Below are positions 55,799-64,000 of a stretch of 64,000 nucleotides of DNA, in pieces. Where the stretch lies: NCBI RefSeq assembly GCF_017591425.1, contig NW_024467120.1, positions 12,180,746-12,244,745 on the forward strand. The letters are read 5' to 3'. Position 1 is the stretch's first letter; each line of letters begins with the position of its first letter. Both the position numbers and the translations under genes were made by a program. The DNA comes from Ochotona curzoniae (Eukaryota; Chordata; Mammalia; Lagomorpha; Ochotonidae). Below the pieces are notes generated by a model. That model saw only the letters and a program-made list of their open reading frames with translations, made no database searches and was not told the origin of the DNA.

Positions 55799-56939
55799 GG
55801 CAGAGCAGGGTGCGTTCCAACCCTCTCCTTCTCTGCCCCTCTTCCATGCACACCCTCTCACCCTCCTCTTTCATCCCTCTCCTCTCCCTCCTCCCCTCCC
55901 GTCACCTGTTCTGGCAGGTGACTGTGGAGACTCCCTTTTTGGAGCCTGAGGTACTGCCCTGCCCCACTCCACATGACTGGCAGTTGCTCGGTGCTGGCTA
56001 AGCATCAGAGCAGGAACGCAGCAGCACTGAATCAAAGCCTGATTTTGGAGTGGTTGCCCAGGATGACTATTTCCCCTTAGGTTCATTATTCAACCAAGCC
56101 AACAGTGCTTTTACATGATGAGGTCCACCTGTGGGGGATTGTGTGTGTCAGACATTTTGCTCCAAAATCTGCCCCCCAGGAGAAGAATTTGTTAATTCAG
56201 GAGTAGCACAGAGGAGAGATGCCAAGCCACACAGTGGAAAATTATTACGCAGAGAAGTTAACCAGGAGCCAGAAAACTCCCCCCGGGTTTCAGTTTCCTG
56301 CTTTGTAAATAACTGTAATCGTCTCTGCCCTGCTTATTCCATAAGCCTGCGTATTGTGACACACTAAGATGATAACCAGAAAACTGTCAGAAAGAACTTG
56401 GCCTGCTAAAGAGGCGTGGCGTTGTTTTCCCTGGCTACCTGCGCCACCACTCTGCTTCCGCCCGTGCCAGCTCAGGTTTACATCAGATGATCCTTTGCTG
56501 TGTGTTAGTGATTCGGAGTATCTTTGTTTCCTGTATCAATAAGGGCCTGAGTCACCGAATAGAGGATTTCCGGGGAGGAGGACATCTGGTGTTTTACAGT
56601 GTGGGTTGCTCAAAATCCGGCCGTTGGCTGTGGACATGATGCTCTTGCTCCCACACCATCCGCAGCCCAGTAAGGTGGGCGCAGCACAGAAGAGCACAGC
56701 CTAGCAGAGAACACATCATTCTCACCACCTCCCCACCCCACCCTCTGAGAATTAAATTCAAAAAGGCAACTATTAATCTCTCTGAAACTTTCCTCCATTT
56801 CTAAACATATGGAGAATTGAGTTTAGAAGGTTGAGAGGTAAGTGGATGTAAAATAAAATCTCTAGTTCATAGTCTAAGTCTACATTGTTATGACATTTTC
56901 ATAAATGTCTTAACATTTAATTCACACTTTTATTTAAAA

Positions 56940-57120
56940 CATTTTTTATTGATTTAAATTTGTATTTAAAGCATGGAGAGACAAATGAAGAGAGATCTTT
57001 CATCTGTGAGTTTACTTCCCGATGTTCGCAAAAACCAGGGTTGGGTCAAACTAATACTAGGAGAGAAGAACTCAGTCTGGATCTCCCATGAGGATGTCAG
57101 GGACCCCAATACTACTTGAG
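56940..57120 (-). mobile_element. Old CSINE fragment, minus strand
   Basis: TTTTTTATTGATTTAAATTTG start and AAACCAGGGTTGGGTC middle. Diverged. Confidence 0.5.
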
Positions 57121-57194
57121 CTGTCACCTGCTGCCTCCCAGAGTGCACATTCACAGGGCCAGACTGCAAGCAGAGAAACTCGGGGTCCCAAATA

Positions 57195-57405
57195 ACAGCT
57201 CAATTGCCAAGGACCGTCCAAAGCCTTGGGACCCTACACCCAAGTGGGAGACCTGGAAGAAGCTCCTGGCTCCTGGCTTCAAATCGGTACAGCACCGGCC
57301 GTTGTGCTCACTTGGGGAGTGAATCACCGGACAGATGATCTTCCTCTCTGTATATATGACTTTACAATAAAAATAAATAAATCTTTGTAAAAAAAAATCT
57401 TTAAA
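57195..57405 (+). mobile_element. Headless CSINE, plus strand
   Basis: CTCAATTGCCAAGGACCGTCCAAAGCC onward to TTACAATAAAAATAAATAAATC. 5' truncated; inverted relative to the fragment before it. Confidence 0.85.
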
Positions 57406-59649
57406 AAGCAAGCAAGTAAGCAACTTGGACTCAAACTAATGCTCTAAGCAGAGATTTCATGACTGAGTCACAATGCCTGCCCTTACTTTGCCTTCCTCAA
57501 CTAATTTTTCCATCGTAAGTTTGAGCTGATAATGTTCACTTTTGTGCCCATTTTACTTTTTTTAATTGGCCAGTTGTGAAGGCGAACTGAAATTGTTGAT
57601 GTGAAAAGAGACTTGTTATAGAAAATGCTAGAGACCTCAATTAGGAATAGATGACACATAATTAAATTTAGGACATCTTGAAATTTCTCTCTGATAATAC
57701 TATACAATCTACAGTGAGCCAGCAATCACAAGAAGTTCTTGTGACAATTGACTTCAAGATCAAACAGTCTAACCTGAACAGTCGCACTTGGAAGAAAGCA
57801 AGAGCTGCAGCTCATCTGAGAGATTCGTGGGAGGAGCTGCTGGGAGAGAAGACTAGCAAGGAGGTGAACAGCCTTGAATGCCATGTGGAGATTCTGGATT
57901 TGAGACTGTAATGAAGTTGCCAGGATAACTGCCAGATACCATCAGATAGGCATGTCAGGTTTTCAGTGACGACAGAGCAGTGGTTAAAAAAAAAAAAAGG
58001 CAGCAAAGAGGGAGAGCCTAGAGGAGAGAAGGCAAGAAGATGATTTCCTCCTTTTTGGACATATGACCCTGAAGAGAGGCAAGAACTGGGCTACAGCTTG
58101 GGGGGTGTGACATGCAGTGTCCTCTCTGTAGCCTCTTTCTGACCCTAAGCTCCCAAGACGAGTTCTTAAAACACAAAGACCTGAACAGATAGGCTTTTAT
58201 GTGACCATCAAGTTAGAGTTTATATTGAAGGTTTTTCTTGCAATTTAGAAGTTAGTGCTCGTGTGATAAGCAAAGATAAACGTGGAAATTTAAGAATTGA
58301 TAGCAGCAGGGCAACGGCAGTCATAAGTTTATTGTCACAAATACGTGTTTTTTGACTAAATTAGCTTCTCCACTTGAGTGTCAGTTTCTGTATCTGTTAG
58401 ATTAACAAGGATTGTTGACTTTGGGTCAGGTCTAATGCTGGTAGTTCACATAAATAATTGTTTTGGGGGAAAAAAAAAGCCATCAGTCTGTTGGTGTTTG
58501 TGACATTCTACCAATTTTACGAATAACAGAACAGCTTGCCCAAGGGCATATGGCTTGGGCAAGGGTCAGGAACTGCTTTTGAGGCTTGATATTTTCATCT
58601 CTGCGATTCTTGGAACTGAGAAGTCTGGGGAGGTAGAAGAGCCAGTCTTGCATGGGGAGGAGCGGGAAGCAGGAAAGCCAGAGGCCAAAAGGAGCTTTGA
58701 GGGGATTTGTGGCTGGATCAGCTGTCTTGGATCAGGGCTCTTTCCCCAGATTAGAGGCCTCTGAGAAGAGATCAGAAATCTAGAACACACAACTTGCATT
58801 TTCCAAGAGTGCTGGTGAATGCCCAGCTTCCATCAGCCAGCCGACTCCAGTGTGGAAGGAGTTGAAGGCAGCTTTGTGTGGGAATCTGGAAAAGGCAGAG
58901 CTGGCGGAGGGGGCTGGATGGAAAGGAACTGGCAAAGCTGAGCTGGCTGCACAAATCCTCCCGGGGGAGGGGGAGGAAAAGAAAAGAGGGATACACGAGA
59001 ACAAGAGCAAGCTTATTGACTAAGCCAAGTCCTTATCAGCATCCCTTTCTTTGTTGATTCATTGTGGTTCAATGTAGTGACACCAGTGTTTGCTCTTGTG
59101 GTTATCATTTTGCTGCCCAAGCCTCCTACATGTTATTTCTGTGAGATGCTTAGCTGCAACATAAGGCCAACTTTCTTATCTGTGTAAGCTTTCCTGCCAC
59201 TTCTTTGAGATGTAGGAAAGTAGGATGCATTGGAGACAAAAAAAAAAAAAAAAAAAAAAAAAAACCCTTAATAATGTATTGAGAAGCCTTGCACAGCCTT
59301 ATGATGACAAAGTACCATAAATTTAAGAGATTAATCCAACCCTTTGAAATTGAAGTACAAATAGGGGGAACATGTGAGTAGTTAACTTGCTAAACTTCTA
59401 GGAGCTGGTAGTTTGATGAGAAATGTACAAATTTGTTAAGAATATAAACAAAATGCACTTTAAACCATTTAAATACACCTGTATGGTAAGCGGAAGATGG
59501 AAGGCAGTTTGGAAATCAATGGAGATTAAATATAAAAGAAGGGAGGTGCCCTGCAAGGGCAAATGATTATGAATGTAGGTGCATGATTACTCAGACATTA
59601 GCACCTAAGGTCCAAAAAATAAGACTTGACCAGCCTCAGGGAAGATGAA

Positions 59650-59980
59650 TTGTAAATATTTATTTTTTTGTTGTTGAAAAGGCAGATATATAGACAGCAG
59701 GAGAGACTGAAAGATCTTCCCTCTGCTGGCTCACTCTCCAAGTGCCCACAATGGCCAGAACTAAGCTGATCAGAATCCAGAAACCAGGAGCCAGGAACTT
59801 ATTCCAGATCTCCCATAAAGGTACAGGGCCCCAAGGCTTTGGGCCATCCTCTGTTGCTTTCCCAGGTCACAAGCAGGGAGCTGGATGGGAAGTGGATCTG
59901 CCAGGATTAGAAATGGTGCCCATATGGGTTCCCGGTGCATGCAAGGCATAGATTTTAGCCACTAGGCTACCACACCTAGT
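59650..59980 (-). mobile_element. CSINE copy, minus strand
   Basis: AAATATTTATTTTTTTGTTG start, AGCAGGGAGCTGGATGGGAAG body, TTTTAGCCACTAGGCTACC head. Confidence 0.85.
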
Positions 59981-60119
59981 AGGGATAGCTGGGGGAAGGG
60001 AGTGGAGAGGGTGGGTGTGTGTGTGTGCGTGTGGAAATTTTACACAAATATGTTATCCATATAAAGCAGAAATTCTAAGGCTCCAGCTTTGCATTCCTCA
60101 CCCCCCACTAACTTTTTCA

Positions 60120-60420
60120 AAAGATACTTATTTAGTTGAAAAAATTATAGAGAAAAGGAGAGATTGTCCATCTGCAGATTCACTCCCCAAATGACTACAA
60201 CAGTCAAGCTGGGCCAGGCTGAAGCCAAAAGCCAAGCTCCAGGAGCTACTCCCGGGCCTCCCTCATGGGTGCAGTGGCCCAGGCACTTGGGCCATCTGCT
60301 TTCCTGGTCCACCAGCAGGAAGCTGGATTGGAAGTAGAATAGCCAGGACTCCATCTGGTGCCCATATAGGATAGCAGAATGGAAGGCAGCAGTTCAGCCT
60401 GCCGCACCACAGTGCCCACT
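60120..60420 (-). mobile_element. Old CSINE copy, minus strand
   Basis: AAAGATACTTATTTAGTTG start, CAGTCAAGCTGGGCCAGGCTGAAGCC body, CCGCACCACAGTGCCC head. Confidence 0.75.
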
Positions 60421-61472
60421 CCATTCTAAAATTTTAACCAAGACTAATTAATGACTTGTTGGAAACTATTACTGAGTGGATGAAGCTTGTATGCTGCTTA
60501 CAAGGCAAGGCACCTTTATTCTTAGAAGAACTTTCACCTCGTTTCCCTGACACTTCTTCAGCCCTGGATAGTCTCAGAGATGACAAAATATACCTGCAAA
60601 TTTCTGAAAATGTATGACTATTTCAAAACAAAAAGTTCAGAGAAAATTATTTGCTTGAAAAAAATCATTGCATTCAGAAAGACAGGCTGTCGTTTAGACT
60701 GTGAGCAGTGTTAATACTGCCCATCCCCTCTCCTGGTGTACAAGAATGTCCAGCACCATACTGCACCCAATTTACTATCACCATGCCAACCTGATAAACA
60801 CAGAATGCATCTATTTTTATTTGTAGTTCTTTGATTATTGGAAGAGAACATTGCTCCTACCACAAATGCCACCACTTATTTCTCTAATGCTCATTTTTCT
60901 CTTGGTCTGGACTGTTGTGTTTTTTTAATTTATTTACATGTACTTGAAAGCATTTGTAGAATGAATATATTAATGCATTGCCTTCACATATATTGAGACT
61001 ATCTCCCCAACTCAGATAAATTTTTACCAACTTTAGGTCACATGCTTGTTGGTCAATCCTCTTATAATTTTTTTTAATCTCAAAAATAATGTTAGGATGA
61101 ATCTGTGCCTACTCTTGTGCTGTGACTTCAGTGTCTGGGAGCCTGAGTCAGCACCTAGACACTCCAGTCCACTCAGGTAAGACAAACATCTGTAAGAACT
61201 AAAGGAGGTTTGCTGCTGTCATTTTTCACAGTTCTGTCAGAACGGATGTGCATCCCAGGTCCTCACTGCTCTAGTGAGCCCAGAGTGTTCCTGGGGGTGT
61301 AGTTAAGTGAGGATGTGGTTCAAATTCTATTATTCTCATGCCCCACTTGGATGATGGGAGTTTGCCACTCTGCAATTGGTCTGTGTGGGCTTAGGTTAGT
61401 TTCTGGTCAAGTATCAAAAGTCTGCAGAGGTGTGCAAGGACCTCGCACAATATTGTTCTACAAGTGCTAATC

Positions 61473-61559
61473 ATGGCTGCACAATTACAAGCCTTTTGTC
61501 TTGTCTCTCTTCTCCTGGTTGGCTTCGTGCAGACAAACCCCAAGCCAGAGACGATGAAG
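61473..61559 (+). CDS. GPX5: GPX5 exon 1 (start and signal peptide; rest outside window)
   Basis: ATG at 61473 opens 29 codons, MAAQLQAFCLVSLLLVGFVQ then TNPKPETMK, ending at AAG|GTGAGT. Human GPX5 starts [20 protein letters not shown] then TSPKQEKMK as I remember it, so length, signal peptide and exon boundary agree. GPX5 is the androgen-controlled epididymal secretory glutathione peroxidase, a cysteine enzyme protecting sperm lipids. The active-site exon was not found before the window end, so the gene continues beyond 64000. A TGTTCT hexamer at 61453-61458, an androgen-receptor half-site, lies just before the ATG. Plus-strand position divergent from GPX6 matches human. Confidence 0.85.
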
Positions 61560-64000
61560 GTGAGTAAGCCCTGGAGAGGGCTTCTGTCATCCTTCTAAGT
61601 CCTTCCCTCCAGACCTTCTTACAAGACTCTCACTGGTTTTTCCCCCCTCTTTATAGTTCCCCTAAACTTTTATTTGCTTTCTCTTGAATCTTCTTCACTC
61701 TTGTAAATGATGCTCCTTGAGTTGAATATGGCTAAAGGAAAAATGGCTTCTGCTCCTTTTGATCCACATTCTCCGTGTGGGGGCCCTGCCTGTCGCTCCA
61801 TTCACAGCAGTATTTGCATCACAACTGGATTTGAAGTGTGAAACAGTCAGGATCAGTGTAGACAGGAATCCCTGTGCGTGGGGAGGATGAGCCAATTCAG
61901 TTATCACTTGGCAAAACACTCGGGGAGAGGAGAAAAACCATGTGCAAGTTCTCTGGATGAGGTCGGAGATCTGTCAGAGAAACACAGCACACATGAAAAA
62001 AGTAACCAAAGGCCTAGAGCAAATGAGTTTGAAGTCAGGTGTCTCGAATTCTGGCCTTAGTTCTACTCCCAATTCCTGTCTCATTCTCTTACTGAAACAA
62101 AACAAAACAAAACAAAACAGGTACATAGTGCACAGGAAAAATGAGGGCAATGAAAGAGACATTCTGAATTATGAAGTTGGGGGCAGTCAGCTTTCATGCA
62201 CGTAGTAGGTTGCCACTTTTGGTCTTGGAAAATCATTTCACCTTGGTTAGTCTCTGATTTCTCATTATAACTGTGTGGAGAACGGTATCTGCCCGAAGCG
62301 TAGGTGAGCACACTGTCATGATGCTTATTATAAGGTGTTCTACAAAACAGCACTGGTAAATCCCTTTCCTCCCCATTCCCCCTCCATTTCCCCTCTCTCT
62401 CATTCTCCCAACTCCCACCAGTCCCCAGCTCTGAAATTAATTAGACAACTTCCAGAAAACTTCTAGAAATGCTACGAGTTTTATGTTACCTAGTGCTGCC
62501 TAATTTCATGGGGATGCTCCAACTGTAGAATTTGCTTAATAAAAGCTGAATAAAAGTGGTCAAGACATTTCACACAGGTTCAAGTAAATTTACAACAGCA
62601 CTCAGTATTAGAACTAAGCCCCTATATGCTCTATGTAATTTTTGTTGCAGTTACAAAAACAAAATTCAAATACTTAAACATGTTTGTTTTACAACCAGGC
62701 ATCATAGAGATAAGATTGGACACAGTCATATAATGTTCCCTTTCTATAGGCCAGTTTTGCTTGTGCATATGTGAGCATAACACATTAGAAAAAGCTGCAA
62801 GAGCTTTGTAGTAAGTCAACCATTACTTGCTATAATCAAACATATGAATCAGACTACAGTAACTGTTAGGAGCTAAAATTCCAAATAGCATGACACAAAG
62901 TCTCATGCAGGGCCCTTGTGGGAGGAAGAAACCACAGGTTGACACAAGAAACCAGAAAACGCCTCCCAGCTGAGGCTCACACCTTTACAACAATCTGCTC
63001 ATGGAAACTAACAGAGTTCTTTAGAAATATCTTAAACACTGACCATGTAGCCTCAGTTGATGGAAGACTCTCTCACTTAAGTCCCACCCTTTAAAAGCTC
63101 CACAGCACCTCCCAAGACATCCCAGTACATAAACATTTGATGGAGCGGAGTAGGACAGACAACACATCCAAATCATGAAGAATATCCATATTTGCTTTCT
63201 TCCTGAGATTAGAAAGCCTGAGTAGCTATAATGTAGGTGCTACTGACAGTATCAGTAGTTGGCAGGGTTGTTTTGTTGTTTTACATTCCTCCTTTGCTAA
63301 GCAGGGGCAGACGGCATTTGACCAAAATCCCTTCTAATCCACTACACTTCCAAAATGTGTAGTTTAATCTTAGCTTCAATTTGGATCTTCCTTATCAGAA
63401 AATGACTTTCTTTCTTTTCTCTAGCCAGTCCCTCTCTGCTTTATCTAACTGAAAGGTTTGGATGTAAAACTTCACTTTCTTTCCTTCCTTCCTTCCTTCC
63501 TTCCTTCCTTCCTTCCTTCCTTCCTTCCTTCCTTCCTTCCTTCCTTCCTTTTTTGCATTGCATTTGATATTTTGATAACTTATTTTCAACACCAACATCA
63601 CTCCAGAAAGTCTAAAGCAAGCAGCTAAAAAAAAAAATCATGAAAGCTTAGCACTAAGAGCCCTATTTAAATTCCAGTTCACACACACAAGAAAGAAAAG
63701 AAAAAGAAAAAGGCAAGGGAAGGTTTCCACAATGCTCCTTCAATCCTACCTAGACAAGTGGGTGCTCTGACAACCATGGGTTCTTTTTCATTTTAAACCA
63801 ACTGTTAAAGGATAGATGGTGTGATATTCTGCCAGCTCTACCTTCAGACCAGAGAGTCTCCCCAAGAAACCGTTGAATGTACCTGGACAATTAGATGCTG
63901 GACTCTTTGCTTGGTACATGCTTGCAATGAAAGAATCTCAACTGAACTTGATCTGTAATACTGCACCAAGGTGGAAGAATCCACCATGGGGGGAAAGTAT
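61560..64000. other. GPX5 intron 1 (partial)
   Basis: No exon 2 motif (FVNVATYC) was found. Contains (CAAAA)n at 62096-62119 and a (TTCC)n tract at 63481-63550. No other gene. Confidence 0.6.
63481..63550. repeat. (TTCC)n tetranucleotide tract
   Basis: About 17 uninterrupted TTCC units; the minus-strand KEGR-repeat ORF is produced by it. Confidence 0.97.

Larger units (their letters stand above)
55800..61472. other. GPX6-GPX5 divergent intergenic region
   Basis: About 5.7 kb between the two start codons with CSINEs at 56940, 57195, 59650 and 60120. No additional gene: the ORFs here (for example 57678-57911, 58555-58764) lack domains. An A27 run lies at 59238-59264. 56400-56600 is moderately GC-rich. 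Androgen-responsive enhancers known for the epididymal GPX5 gene could lie here but none can be proved by eye. Confidence 0.55.

Noticed and set aside
57678..57911. 77-codon plus-strand ORF with charged residues
   Set aside because: Looks protein-like but has no recognisable family, no flanking splice sites of good quality and no neighbouring exons.
63395..63601. 68-codon ORF with KEGR repeats
   Set aside because: Produced entirely by the (TTCC)n microsatellite.

Overview
The window is mammalian nuclear DNA, most likely from a pika (Ochotona, Lagomorpha). The main evidence is about 34 copies or fragments of a tRNA-headed SINE (lagomorph C-repeat/CSINE type) whose compact consensus fits pika better than rabbit as I know them. 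Genes with introns, an olfactory receptor, nuclear tRNA genes, solo LTRs and ancient MIR, MER5, L1M and HAL1-like fragments agree with this. No bacterial or phage genes, CRISPR arrays or operons are visible.

Gene order matches the extended MHC class I flank of human 6p22: ZKSCAN3 (+), ZSCAN12 (-), ZSCAN23 (-), an olfactory receptor of family 2 (-), a tRNA block, GPX6 (-), GPX5 (+). Region by region: 1-0.3 kb is the last two zinc fingers of ZKSCAN3. 7.2-8.5 kb holds wrecked ZSCAN12 pieces. 11.67-11.80 kb is the ZSCAN23 tail with a premature stop. 12.29-12.72 kb is a CpG island with an ETS/CRE-like promoter motif that may be the orphaned promoter of one of those dead genes. 13.7-15.3 kb holds two solo LTRs with perfect target-site duplications. 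16.9-17.9 kb is an intact 314-aa olfactory receptor. 33.6-43.2 kb carries four tRNA genes: Thr(UGU), Leu(AAG), Met(CAU, elongator type) and Thr(CGU). 46.2-55.7 kb is a complete five-exon GPX6 with cysteine in place of selenocysteine. 61.47 kb is the signal-peptide exon of GPX5, whose remaining exons lie beyond the window.

The most unusual feature is a GC-rich, roughly 1.7-2 kb repeat built from degenerate ~65-75-bp units with a short A-rich 3' end. Five copies occur (27.8-29.8, 37.9-38.5, 39.6-41.4, 48.4-49.9 and 50.1-50.7 kb). The 39.6-kb copy has a 10-bp target-site duplication and no reverse-transcriptase frame, so it looks like a non-autonomous VNTR-bearing retroposon, SVA-like in architecture but unrelated in sequence as far as I can tell. 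Two of the copies are almost identical over several hundred bases, lie in opposite orientation and bracket three of the four tRNA genes.

Functionally, GPX6 and GPX5 are divergent neighbours encoding secreted glutathione peroxidases, expressed in olfactory/other epithelium and epididymis respectively. The tRNA genes are independent Pol III units. The rest is introns and intergenic DNA, mostly of retroposon origin. Family names come from remembered sequences; no database search was possible.
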